64,000 nt of DNA, from positions 49,411 to 113,410 of the forward strand of contig CAJMFH010000003.1 in NCBI GenBank assembly GCA_905212635.1, in the 5' to 3' direction. This DNA is from an uncultured Lachnoclostridium sp. (GTDB lineage Bacteria > Bacillota > Clostridia > Lachnospirales > Lachnospiraceae). The notes under the pieces are model-generated. The model saw only the letters and a list, made by a program, of their open reading frames with translations, was not told where the DNA came from and searched no databases. The translations under genes and the position numbers were made by a program. Of the stretch, positions 45,666 through 54,321 are shown in pieces (positions within the stretch are counted from its first letter, which is position 1; every line of letters begins with the position of its first letter).

Positions 45666-46759
45666 AAGAATTTTTAGAACAGCATAAATTGGATGCAATC
45701 CTTGTCCAGACCCCTGCCAATATGCGCAATATCAGCGGATTTACGGGAGAAGGACTGGTCTATGTGTCCAAAGAAGATGCCTGGATCCTGACGGACTCCC
45801 GCTATACGATCGCGGCGGCAGAGGAGAGCCAGGGATTTGAGGTGCTGGAGTATAAGAAAAATATCCGGCAGTATCTTGTGGAAAAAATAGTAAATGAGCA
45901 TTCGGAACTGGCAGATAAACTGTTTCGTATCGGCTTTGAAGATGCCGTTATGACAGTGGAGACATATCGGACGTTAGAAGCCATGTTTGAAAAGATGAGT
46001 TTGAAACAATGGGAACTTGTTCCATTGCATAAAAAATTGGATAAAATGCGTCAAATCAAAACGCCGGAAGAAATTGAATCCATCAAAAAAGCCGAAGCAA
46101 TCGGAGATGAAGCATTTACAAAAATTGTAAAATTCATAACGAAATGCTATCGGGAAAAAATACCTGTTTCGGAAAAACAGGTGGCCGCACATATTGAATT
46201 TTATATGCGGGATGCCGGAGCAGAGGGAACGAGTTTTGATACGATCGCGGCAAGCGGGATTCATTCTTCGATGCCTCATGCCGTGCCGACGGATAAAGTG
46301 TTGGAAGAGGGCGATTTCCTGACGATGGATTTTGGCTGTCTTGTCAATGGATATTGTTCCGATATGACGCGTACGATCGTGTACGGCAGAGCCGATGATA
46401 AGCAAAAGGAAATTTACGATGTGGTGCTGCGGGCACAAATGGCGGCAATTCAGGCGATTAAGCCGGGGATGACAGGCAGAGAGGTCGATGCCATTGCCCG
46501 TGATGTCATAACAGAGGCCGGGTACGGAGAGTGCTTCGGACATGCCCTTGGGCATAGTGTAGGACTTGAAATCCACGAGACACCATGTTTTTCCAAACGG
46601 GAAGAAAGTGTGATCGAACCGGGAATGGTTATTACGGTAGAACCGGGAATCTATGTAGAAGGATTTGGCGGAGTACGTATTGAAGATGTCGTTGTCATTA
46701 CAGAAGACGGCTGCGAAGACATTACACATTCCCCAAAAGAAAGGATGGAAATACAATGA
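45662..46759 (+). CDS. M24-family Xaa-Pro aminopeptidase
   Basis: The product is 365 aa, of YqhT/PepP type. The N-terminal creatinase-like domain is about 1-125. The pita-bread domain has metal ligands in MDFGC and SDMTRT (two Asp), GHALGHSVGLEIHE (His), and VEPGI plus RIEDVVV (two Glu). It removes N-terminal residues next to proline. In Bacillus the orthologue sits directly before efp, where it may handle proline-rich peptides. Here the AroD-AroK fusion lies between. ATGA overlaps on both sides. Confidence 0.93.
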   Translation: MKEFLEQHKLDAILVQTPANMRNISGFTGEGLVYVSKEDAWILTDSRYTIAAAEESQGFEVLEYKKNIRQYLVEKIVNEHSELADKLFRIGFEDAVMTVETYRTLEAMFEKMSLKQWELVPLHKKLDKMRQIKTPEEIESIKKAEAIGDEAFTKIVKFITKCYREKIPVSEKQVAAHIEFYMRDAGAEGTSFDTIAASGIHSSMPHAVPTDKVLEEGDFLTMDFGCLVNGYCSDMTRTIVYGRADDKQKEIYDVVLRAQMAAIQAIKPGMTGREVDAIARDVITEAGYGECFGHALGHSVGLEIHETPCFSKREESVIEPGMVITVEPGIYVEGFGGVRIEDVVVITEDGCEDITHSPKERMEIQ

Positions 46760-47991
46760 CAAACAGACCTAAGATCTGTATCCCGATCACTTCGGTAACG
46801 CGGGATGAGATTACGGATACCGCGCGGAGATTTGCTGCCCTTCCGGCAGAAATGGTGGAATGGCGTGTGGACTTTTTTGCAGGATATGAAAGAGAGATTC
46901 CGGTAGTAACAAAAGAATTAAAGGGAATTCTTGGAAATAAAGAACTGATAACGACAATCCGTACGACGCACGAAGGCGGGGAAAACAATGGAGACCGCTT
47001 TCCGTATCAGAAGACGATTTGTAAAATTCTGTCAGAAGGCAAGACGGATTATATCGATGTGGAGATCCATCGCGGAAAAGAAATCGTATCCGCAGTTGTT
47101 ACGGAAGCAAAAGCAAATGGAGTAAGCGTGATCGGTTCGTATCATAATTTTGAAAAAACACCTTCGGAAGAAGAGTTGACCGCGATTTTGGAAGAGGCAC
47201 GGGAACTTGGTGTGGATATCGGCAAAGCAGCCTGTATGCCGGCAGGAACCGACGAAGAGCAGCGGGAAGATGTTATGCGGCTTCTGGCTGCTACGGAGAA
47301 GATGTGTGAAAAACATCCGGAATTTCCGCTGATTACGATGAGCATGGGAAAAGCCGGAGAGATGTCAAGATTATATGGCGGCTTGTATGGTTCGACCGTA
47401 TCCTTTGGCTGTGCCGGAAAGGCTTCTGCACCGGGGCAGATTGAATTGGAAGATATGACGTCAGTATTTGATAAGATTTATGCCGGAGGAGACCAGATCA
47501 GTCTGATCGGATTTATGGGGGTGGGAAAATCTACGATATCCCGCAAACTTCATGAACTTACCGGCCGTCCGGAAGTGGATACGGATAAGCGCATTGTGGA
47601 AGAACAGGGATGTCCGATCTCCCAGATTTTTGAGGAAAAAGGCGAGGAGTATTTCCGCCAGTTAGAGACAGACCTCATCGATGAATTGGGAACCCTTCCG
47701 CCGGGAATCATTTCCTGTGGCGGTGGAATGGCACTTCGTGACATCAATGTGAAAAAACTGCGTGCCATCGGAAATATCGTACTATTGACGGCGACACCGG
47801 AGACCATTTATGAACGGGTGAAAGACAGCACAGACCGTCCGCTTTTAAATGGCAACATGAATGTGCCTTACATCCGCCAGCTGATGGAAAAACGCCGCCC
47901 GTTTTATGAAAAGGCAGCGACGATCCGGGTAGCGACCGATGGAAAGACAGCGGCGGAAATTGCGGAAGAAATTATAGAAAAATGCAAATAA
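46756..47991 (+). CDS. Bifunctional type I 3-dehydroquinate dehydratase / shikimate kinase
   Basis: The product is 411 aa. Residues 1 to about 240 are a type I DHQ dehydratase with Glu in VEWRVDFF, base His130 (SYHNFEKTP) and Schiff-base Lys199 (SMGKAGEMSR). Residues about 248-411 are a shikimate kinase with P-loop GFMGVGKST (252-260), D in EVDTDKRI, SCGGGMALR and the lid RPLL. It would catalyse steps three and five of the shikimate pathway; step four (AroE) is not fused. It overlaps the peptidase gene by 4 nt. In Bacillus a separate type II dehydratase gene occupies the equivalent efp neighbourhood. Confidence 0.93.
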   Translation: MTNRPKICIPITSVTRDEITDTARRFAALPAEMVEWRVDFFAGYEREIPVVTKELKGILGNKELITTIRTTHEGGENNGDRFPYQKTICKILSEGKTDYIDVEIHRGKEIVSAVVTEAKANGVSVIGSYHNFEKTPSEEELTAILEEARELGVDIGKAACMPAGTDEEQREDVMRLLAATEKMCEKHPEFPLITMSMGKAGEMSRLYGGLYGSTVSFGCAGKASAPGQIELEDMTSVFDKIYAGGDQISLIGFMGVGKSTISRKLHELTGRPEVDTDKRIVEEQGCPISQIFEEKGEEYFRQLETDLIDELGTLPPGIISCGGGMALRDINVKKLRAIGNIVLLTATPETIYERVKDSTDRPLLNGNMNVPYIRQLMEKRRPFYEKAATIRVATDGKTAAEIAEEIIEKCK

Positions 47992-48015
47992 TATCAATTC
48001 TATGGAAAGTTTTTC

Positions 48016-48044
48016 TTGAAAAAATCTTTCAAATATAATAAAAT
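48016..48044 (+). promoter_or_regulatory. Promoter of efp
   Basis: TTGAAA (48016-48021), 17-bp spacer, TAAAAT (48039-48044). Confidence 0.7.
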
Positions 48045-48124
48045 AGTGAGTAGATATATTGCTTTTATCAAGAACAATACTTGCAGAGGAGTTCTGCATA
48101 TAGAAAATTTTAGGAGGAACTGTT

Positions 48125-48682
48125 ATGATTTCAGCAGGAGATTTTAAAAACGGATTGACAATTGAGATTGATGGTGTCGTATACCAGATTCTTGAATTCC
48201 AGCACGTAAAACCAGGAAAAGGTGCTGCATTCGTACGTACAAAATTGAAAAATGTAGTGGATGGTGGAGCTGTAGAAAGAACTTTCCGTCCAAATGAAAA
48301 ATATCCTCAGGCTCATATCGACAAGAAAGATATGCAGTATCTGTATTCTGAGGGAGATATGTATAACTTCATGGATATGGAGACATACGATCAGATCGCA
48401 TTGCCGGAAGAGACCGTAGGCGATGCTATGAAATTTGTAAAAGAAAATGATATGGTTAAGATGGTTTCTTACAAAGGAAATATCTTCTCCGTAGAGCCAC
48501 CGATGTTCGTAGAATTGGAAGTAACAGAGACAGAGCCGGGTGTCAAAGGTGACACAGCTACAAACGTTACAAAACCAGCTACGGTTGAGACAGGTGCTCA
48601 GGTAAATGTACCGATTTTCGTAAACCAGGGAGATAAGATCCAGATCGATACACGTACCGGTGAGTATTTGAAACGAATCTAA
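48125..48682 (+). CDS. efp: Elongation factor P
   Basis: The product is 185 aa with three beta-barrel domains. It rescues ribosomes stalled at polyproline. The tip loop VKPGKGAA presents Lys32, the residue modified with 5-aminopentanol in Bacillus. This fits the YmfI-type system rather than EpmA lysylation, which is inference. AGGAGG precedes the ATG, and a strong terminator follows. Confidence 0.97.
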   Translation: MISAGDFKNGLTIEIDGVVYQILEFQHVKPGKGAAFVRTKLKNVVDGGAVERTFRPNEKYPQAHIDKKDMQYLYSEGDMYNFMDMETYDQIALPEETVGDAMKFVKENDMVKMVSYKGNIFSVEPPMFVELEVTETEPGVKGDTATNVTKPATVETGAQVNVPIFVNQGDKIQIDTRTGEYLKRI

Positions 48683-48690
48683 GGATTAGT

Positions 48691-48727
48691 AAAGAGTCTG
48701 CTGTTGTATGAGGCAGGCTCTTTTTTT
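48691..48727 (+). terminator. Intrinsic terminator of efp
   Basis: GAGTCTGC pairs with GCAGGCTC (one G-U), followed by seven T residues. Confidence 0.85.
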
Positions 48728-48752
48728 CTACTATAATACGAGGAGGAAAAAT

Positions 48753-50744
48753 ATGAAAAAGCAGAAAAAACGAAAGGATAATGTAAAAAAATACCAAAAG
48801 TACAGTGAACTGCTGGGTGGTGTGGTATCCAAAAATATGTGTATTTCCATGGTACTCATCATTATCATTGCGATTGCAGCAGTGGGAGTTCTTTCAGTAA
48901 AAAGCGCGCATACCGATATTACGATGCAGGCAGAGGAGTACAATTCGGAAGTCGAGCAATGGGTAATTAAGCAGAAAAATATACTGAATATGTTTGTAGA
49001 CAGTGTAGTGGCACAGGGAGATCTGTATCAGGATTATGATAAAATGGTTGCTTATCTCGATGATATTACCCAGAAAAACGAAGACATTTCCTGTACCTAT
49101 TTATCGGATCCGAAACTTCCACAGGTGGTTATTATGAACAATGGATGGCTCCCGGATGATGATTTTGATGTTTCCCAGAGAAGCTGGTATACAGAAGCAA
49201 TCGATCAGGATGACATTGCGATCACAGAACCGTATCTGGATGAACAGACAGGGGGATTTTGTATTACCTTTAGTAAAAGAGTGGTTATTGATGGAAATGT
49301 GATTGGTGTGTTTGGTATTGATTTTTACATGGATCGGCTGACCACCATTCTTTCCGGAAGTTATAACAAAAACAACTATGCTTTTTTGGTGGGACAAAAT
49401 GGTACGATCATTACACATCCCTCTGAAAAATATCAATTGGGAAAAGAGGTTGATGTGAAAGCAGACGACAGTATCTATAAAGCAGTGAAAGAAACTGGGC
49501 AGGTAAAGACGGTATATGACTATGATAAGCGGATTAAAACCATTACATGCTGCACCTCGGAGGATACTCCATTTAAGGTATATATGGTGAAAGACTGGCT
49601 GCAGGTCTATGCGACGCTGATCATCAATAGTCTGATCTTTATCGCTATTTTCATCGGCTGTCTTATTTTGTCCAATAAATGGATTCGTAAGACCATTAGC
49701 AACTGGTTCCATCCACTGGAAAATCTTGCCAACAACATTCCGGCGATTGCAGAAGGAAATCTGGATATCACATTTGAAGAACCGGAGATTTCAGAAGAGC
49801 TTCATGTGCTGCAGACCTCGTTAAATGAGACAACTAAGACATTAAAAACGTATATTGTTGACATTTCCGAAGTGTTGGACGAAGTGGCAAATGGAAATTT
49901 AAGTGCATCTTCTTTGGTGGATTATCAGGGAAGTTATGTACAGATTGGGAAATCCATGAATCAGATCAGTACCAATTTAAAAGAATTGGTCGGTGATATT
50001 GCAAAAAGTGCTGCCCAGTTTAAAGATATTTCCAATCAGGTAGCACAAGTGTCTACCCAGGTGGCAGAAGGCGCGCAAAATCAGTCGGACAGCATCAATT
50101 TATTGTCCGAAAATATGAAAGTTCTGGAACAGAATATGGAGGAAGTATGTACCAATGCGGAGCAGGTGGTGCAGACTGTGGATGAGAACAACAAACAGCT
50201 GAGTGACATTGCGGAAAATCAGATTGCCCAGTTACAGCAGAAGATGATGGAAATTAATGAAAGTTCGCAGTTGATCGAGCAATGTGTCAATATGATCAAT
50301 GAAATCAATACACAGACGAATCTTTTGGCGCTGAATGCTTCAATCGAGGCAGCAAGAGCAGGCGAAGCGGGACGTGGATTTGCTGTTGTGGCAGAGCAGA
50401 TCCGTCAGTTGTCAGACGATACTGCATCTACGAGTCAGGAAATTAATGAACTGATCCAGAAAAATAATATTGCGGTTCAAAATGGTCTGGAGATCATGGA
50501 TAATACGGTTTCTGTTCTGCAAAATAACCTGAGCCAGTTTATGGAGGCAAAAGGCACGATCAGCCAGATGACAGAGGATATTGAAAAACAAGGAAAATAC
50601 ATGACAAAGATTACCTCTTCTATGAAGGAAATTGAAGAAATTGTATATTCCAATACGGCAGTATCCCAGCAAAATACAGCTATGGCAGAAGAGATGATCT
50701 CTCAGGTAGAAACATTGAATCAGAAGATAGAAATGTTTGAATAA
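48753..50744 (+). CDS. Methyl-accepting chemotaxis protein, dCache type
   Basis: The product is 663 aa from the ATG at 48753 behind GAGGAGG; the upstream ATG at 48708 lies in the terminator. Layout: basic tail, TM1 (about 27-50), extracellular double-Cache ligand domain, TM2 (about 288-310), HAMP, then the cytoplasmic signalling hairpin with INTQTNLLALNASIEAARAG. It senses small molecules, often amino acids for dCache, and signals through CheA/CheW. No chemotaxis genes are adjacent. Confidence 0.94.
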   Translation: MKKQKKRKDNVKKYQKYSELLGGVVSKNMCISMVLIIIIAIAAVGVLSVKSAHTDITMQAEEYNSEVEQWVIKQKNILNMFVDSVVAQGDLYQDYDKMVAYLDDITQKNEDISCTYLSDPKLPQVVIMNNGWLPDDDFDVSQRSWYTEAIDQDDIAITEPYLDEQTGGFCITFSKRVVIDGNVIGVFGIDFYMDRLTTILSGSYNKNNYAFLVGQNGTIITHPSEKYQLGKEVDVKADDSIYKAVKETGQVKTVYDYDKRIKTITCCTSEDTPFKVYMVKDWLQVYATLIINSLIFIAIFIGCLILSNKWIRKTISNWFHPLENLANNIPAIAEGNLDITFEEPEISEELHVLQTSLNETTKTLKTYIVDISEVLDEVANGNLSASSLVDYQGSYVQIGKSMNQISTNLKELVGDIAKSAAQFKDISNQVAQVSTQVAEGAQNQSDSINLLSENMKVLEQNMEEVCTNAEQVVQTVDENNKQLSDIAENQIAQLQQKMMEINESSQLIEQCVNMINEINTQTNLLALNASIEAARAGEAGRGFAVVAEQIRQLSDDTASTSQEINELIQKNNIAVQNGLEIMDNTVSVLQNNLSQFMEAKGTISQMTEDIEKQGKYMTKITSSMKEIEEIVYSNTAVSQQNTAMAEEMISQVETLNQKIEMFE

Positions 50745-50752
50745 ATACAAGA

Positions 50753-50794
50753 CGTAGTAATTAAAACCATGATGACGTGGTTTTAATTGCTACG
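50753..50794. other. Long hairpin abutting the fabH promoter
   Basis: A 17-bp stem, CGTAGTAATTAAAACCA (50753-50769) with TGGTTTTAATTGCTACG (50778-50794), has one G-T and an 8-nt loop. It ends 1 bp before the -35 of fabH. It lacks a T-run, so it is a weak terminator for the chemoreceptor gene or an operator. Confidence 0.6.
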
Positions 50795-50795
50795 A

Positions 50796-50824
50796 TTGAC
50801 AAATAAATCGGGCTATTTTATAAT
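50796..50824 (+). promoter_or_regulatory. Consensus promoter of fabH
   Basis: TTGACA (50796-50801), 17-bp spacer, TATAAT (50819-50824): both hexamers and the spacer are perfect. Confidence 0.9.
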
Positions 50825-50915
50825 ATTTACAGACGACGGCGAGTATCGCAGAGAGTGTGGTGGACGCCGTCACTGTTATGTATACAACTATGATTTGATT
50901 TTTTGGAGGATTGAC

Positions 50916-51890
50916 ATGGCTATAAAAATAATTGGAACGGGAAGTTATTTACCGGAAAATGTGGCAGATAATCATTTTTTGTCTACGATCGTGGATACCA
51001 ATGATGAGTGGATCAGCCAGCGTACCGGAATCAAAGAGCGGCGGTTGTCAAGCGGAAGCAAAGAGGGGACAACCTACATGGCAACGCAGGCAGCGAGGAA
51101 TGCGATGGAAGATGCCGGCGTGACGGCAGAGGAAATTGATCTGATCATCGTTGCCACGGCTTCTGCGGATACATATGTACCAAATACTTCCTGTCAGGTA
51201 CAGGGAGAGATCGGGGCGATCCGTGCAACCTGCTTTGACTTAAATGCAGCCTGTTCCGGTTTTTTATTTGCTTTAAATACAGCAGATGCGTATCTTGAGA
51301 CGGGGATGGCAAAGACGGTTCTTGTCATCGGATCCGAGACATTGTCGCGGGAAGTGGATTGGTCTGACCGCAGTACGTGTATTTTGTTTGGTGATGGTGC
51401 GGGTGCTGCAATCCTGCGTAAAGTGGAGGGAAAAGGCGGTATCCTTGCGAGTGTGACCGGTTCGGACGGTACACAGGGCGAAGTGCTTACGTGTAAAGGA
51501 CGCGGTATCCAGAATCCATTTTATAAGAGCCGCAGGAAGAAAGATTATATTCAGATGAATGGACAGGCAGTGTTCCGTTTTGCGGTGACAACGGTGCCAA
51601 AATACATCAAACAGATTTTGAAAAAGACGAATACCGAAGCAGATGAGATCAAATATTTTGTGCTTCATCAGGCGAACCGGCGTATTCTGGAATTAATCGC
51701 TAAGCGTCTGAAAGTAGACATGGATAAGATTCCGATGAATCTGGATCACTATGGAAATACGTCGTCGGCAAGTATTCCGATCCTTCTTGATGAACTGAAT
51801 AAAAATAATCTTCTGGAAGAGGGAGACAAATTGATCTTGTCCGGCTTTGGCGGCGGACTTACGTGGGGAGCTGTTTTGCTTGAATGGTAA
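50916..51890 (+). CDS. fabH: 3-oxoacyl-ACP synthase III
   Basis: The product is 324 aa from the ATG at 50916 behind TTGGAGG. The catalytic triad is Cys113 (NAACSGF), His251 (LHQANRRI) and Asn281 (HYGNTSSAS). It starts fatty acid synthesis by condensing acyl-CoA with malonyl-ACP. It stands apart from other fab genes. The CobW GTPase gene overlaps its 3' end by 11 nt. The leader of about 85 nt is unexplained. Confidence 0.95.
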   Translation: MAIKIIGTGSYLPENVADNHFLSTIVDTNDEWISQRTGIKERRLSSGSKEGTTYMATQAARNAMEDAGVTAEEIDLIIVATASADTYVPNTSCQVQGEIGAIRATCFDLNAACSGFLFALNTADAYLETGMAKTVLVIGSETLSREVDWSDRSTCILFGDGAGAAILRKVEGKGGILASVTGSDGTQGEVLTCKGRGIQNPFYKSRRKKDYIQMNGQAVFRFAVTTVPKYIKQILKKTNTEADEIKYFVLHQANRRILELIAKRLKVDMDKIPMNLDHYGNTSSASIPILLDELNKNNLLEEGDKLILSGFGGGLTWGAVLLEW

Positions 51891-52839
51891 AATACAGATT
51901 GATCTGATTACCGGATTCTTAGGATCCGGGAAGACAACATTTATTAAGAAATATGCGGCTTATTTTCTGAAACAGGGGAAGAAACTGGGAATTCTGGAAA
52001 ATGATTTTGGAGCCGTTAATGTAGATATGATGCTTTTGCAGGATGTCATGAGTGACTCCTGCGATGTGGATATGATCGCGGGGGCGTGTGACAAAGACTG
52101 CCACCGGCGCAGAATGAAAACAAAGCTGATCGCGATGGGAATGCTCGGATATGACAGAGTATTGATTGAGCCGTCTGGTATTTTTGATGTCGATGAATTT
52201 TTTGATATCTTACATGAAGATCCGCTGGAGCGCTGGTATGAGATTGGCAATGTGATCGCCATTGTGGATGCTTTCATGCCGGCAGAAATGTCGAAGGAAG
52301 CGGAGTATCTCTTTGCGACGCAGATTGCCTGCGCTGGTCAGATCGTTTTCAGCAAATGTCAGGAAACGACGGCAGACCGTATCGAGCAGACGATTCATCA
52401 GATGAATGCAGCGATGGAACAGTTTGGCTGCAAACGGCGTTTTCAGAAAGGCGAAATCTTGTTAAAAGACTGGGAAAAACTGGAAGATGATGACTTCTTG
52501 AAAATTGCTTCCGGTGGCTATACGACAGACCGTTTTGCTAAGTTGTGGTTTGAGAAGGAAGAGGCATTTTCGACGCTGTATTTTATGGAGCCGACGGTTT
52601 CTTCGGACAAGGTTTCTGAGATTACGGATCGTATTATGAACAATCCGGCATGTGGAAATGTAATCCGGATGAAAGGCTTTTTTAAGACTCCGGAGGGAAG
52701 CTGGATTGAGTTAAATGCAACGACGGAAAACAAGAAAATAGAGCCGATCAAAGAGGGCCAGGAAGTGGTTATCGTGATTGGAGAACATTTAGTAGAAGAA
52801 GAAATACGAAAGTATCTGTATGAGGAGCCTGCCCGCTAA
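51880..52839 (+). CDS. CobW/COG0523-family GTPase
   Basis: The product is 319 aa from a TTG at 51880, with GGGGAG 9 bp upstream, inside the end of fabH. Walker A is GFLGSGKTT (12-20). IEPSGIFD is the switch/Walker B region, and a C-terminal CobW domain lies at about 225-315. Most members carry a CxCC metal site after switch I. Here the same place reads ACDKDCHRR, with two cysteines three residues apart, so metal handling may differ. It is a possible metallochaperone. Confidence 0.87.
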   Translation: MNGKIQIDLITGFLGSGKTTFIKKYAAYFLKQGKKLGILENDFGAVNVDMMLLQDVMSDSCDVDMIAGACDKDCHRRRMKTKLIAMGMLGYDRVLIEPSGIFDVDEFFDILHEDPLERWYEIGNVIAIVDAFMPAEMSKEAEYLFATQIACAGQIVFSKCQETTADRIEQTIHQMNAAMEQFGCKRRFQKGEILLKDWEKLEDDDFLKIASGGYTTDRFAKLWFEKEEAFSTLYFMEPTVSSDKVSEITDRIMNNPACGNVIRMKGFFKTPEGSWIELNATTENKKIEPIKEGQEVVIVIGEHLVEEEIRKYLYEEPAR

Positions 52840-52854
52840 AGAGCAGGCTTTTTC
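52826..52854. terminator. Terminator overlapping the CobW gene stop
   Basis: AGCCTGC (52826-52832) pairs with GCAGGCT (52843-52849), followed by TTTTTC. It lies between two convergent genes. Confidence 0.75.
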
Positions 52855-53615
52855 TATTTCATTCCACGGATGGCATACATCGGAATGGCGAAGAGAAAGA
52901 TGCCGCCGATCATATTTCCCACCGTGACGAAAAACATATGCTGTAATAACGTGAGCAGCGATACGCCATCAAGCAGAAGATAGCCAATGGTAAACGTTGA
53001 CATATTAGCGATGCAGTGTTCAAAACCGCAGATGACAAACGTGGTGATAATGCTGGCAATCATGAGGATTTTGCCGCTTTCGGATTTCATCCGCGTACCG
53101 GTCCACACCGCGAGACAGACCAGAAAGTTGCATAGAATGCCACGTAGTATCAGTTCGGAAGGGCTGATACTGATTTTATCCATAAAAAAACTTTTGTAAA
53201 ATTCTGTCAAAGACGTGCGGGAGGCACCACTAGCGACAAAAAGCAGAGACAGTCCTGCTGCGCCGATGAAATTTCCGATATAATTAAAGATCCAGATGCG
53301 AAGGACGTCTCGCAGCTGACATTGTTCGAGTAAATAGCCAAATGTCATGGTCATTGTATTGCCAGTAAAAAGTTCGCCCCCCTGAAATACGACCAAAATG
53401 ATCGCGATGGAAAATACGATAGAGCCGATCAGTTTTCCGACGGCAGGAGAAGTGGTTAAAAACGTAGCATTTATAACTTGTGACAGCATGGTTGCAATCA
53501 CGATAAATACGCCTGCCTGTATGCTGCGTAGTCCGTATTTGACGGGCGATTTGCGGCAGACTTCTGTCTTTTCGCCGGCAGCGATGCCTAATTTTGCAAT
53601 TTCTTCAATATACAT
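52854..53615 (-). CDS. Formate/nitrite transporter family channel
   Basis: The product is 253 aa with six membrane segments. Family landmarks are GGELFTGNT after helix 2 and CNFLVCLAVW in helix 4. FNT pentamers move formate, nitrite or hydrosulfide. In a fermenter formate is the likely cargo, but no pyruvate formate-lyase gene is nearby to support this. AGGGAGG precedes the ATG. It has its own promoter and is convergent with the CobW gene. Confidence 0.9.
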   Translation of the reverse strand: MYIEEIAKLGIAAGEKTEVCRKSPVKYGLRSIQAGVFIVIATMLSQVINATFLTTSPAVGKLIGSIVFSIAIILVVFQGGELFTGNTMTMTFGYLLEQCQLRDVLRIWIFNYIGNFIGAAGLSLLFVASGASRTSLTEFYKSFFMDKISISPSELILRGILCNFLVCLAVWTGTRMKSESGKILMIASIITTFVICGFEHCIANMSTFTIGYLLLDGVSLLTLLQHMFFVTVGNMIGGIFLFAIPMYAIRGMK

Positions 53616-53644
53616 AATTGCCTCCCTGAGTTATTGATACTTTT

Positions 53645-53674
53645 ATTATAGGTTTTCCACTTGTCGGATTTCAA
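53645..53674 (-). promoter_or_regulatory. Promoter of the formate/nitrite transporter gene
   Basis: On the minus strand TTGAAA (complement of 53669-53674), 18-bp spacer, TATAAT (complement of 53645-53650). Confidence 0.65.
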
Positions 53675-53776
53675 TCCTTTTTTGTCAATTAAAATGATAC
53701 TCTTTCTCAATTAAATTATGCTTTTCATGAACCGCAATATGTGCTAGAATGAAAGGCGGAAAGGTTGGTTTTTACT

Positions 53777-54256
53777 ATGAAAAAAGAAGAAAAAACAAAT
53801 GTAATGCGTGTCTTGGATGCGAAGAAAATTTCCTATCAAAGTCATAATTATGTGGATTCCGGCGCGATCAGCGGAACAGAAGTGGCAAAAGCACTGGGAC
53901 AGAACCCGGATGCGGTATTTAAAACATTGGTTACGGTAAGCAAATCGAAGAAATATTATGTATTTCTTGTGCCGGTCGAAAAAGAACTGGATCTGAAAAA
54001 GGCGGCAGCGTGTGCCGGCGAGAAGAAGATCGAGATGCTGAAAGCCAAAGAACTGCTCGGCCTTACCGGGTATATTCACGGTGGCTGTTCCCCGATTGGC
54101 ATGAAAAAGTTTTTCCCTACGTTTATCGATAAAAGTGCGGCAGAGCAGGAGACAATCTGCTTCAGCGGGGGAAAGATTGGATTTCAGGTGCAGCTGAGTT
54201 TAGAGGATCTGAAAAAAGTAATCCGGTTTGAACTGGCGGATATTGTGGAGAAATGA
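53777..54256 (+). CDS. YbaK/EbsC-family Cys-tRNA(Pro) deacylase
   Basis: The product is 159 aa from the ATG at 53777; a TTG at 53765 lies against the GAAAGG site. The family core VFKTLV, LVPVEKELDLKKAA and GYIHGGCSPIGMKK is intact. YbaK hydrolyses Cys mischarged on tRNA-Pro. An extended -10 TGCTAGAAT at 53742-53750 may drive it. It ends before a GC-rich hairpin. Confidence 0.92.
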   Translation: MKKEEKTNVMRVLDAKKISYQSHNYVDSGAISGTEVAKALGQNPDAVFKTLVTVSKSKKYYVFLVPVEKELDLKKAAACAGEKKIEMLKAKELLGLTGYIHGGCSPIGMKKFFPTFIDKSAAEQETICFSGGKIGFQVQLSLEDLKKVIRFELADIVEK

Positions 54257-54283
54257 GGAAGAAATAAGTTATAATACCTATTT

Positions 54284-54321
54284 CCCCGGCATAAGTTAGT
54301 AAAAAACGCCGGGGTTTTATT
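54284..54321 (+). terminator. GC-rich hairpin between the YbaK and deacetylase genes
   Basis: CCCCGGC (54284-54290) pairs with GCCGGGG (54308-54314), followed by TTTTATT and then directly the ATG at 54322. It may terminate the YbaK transcript, and it also buries the only SD-like bases of the next gene. Confidence 0.65.
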
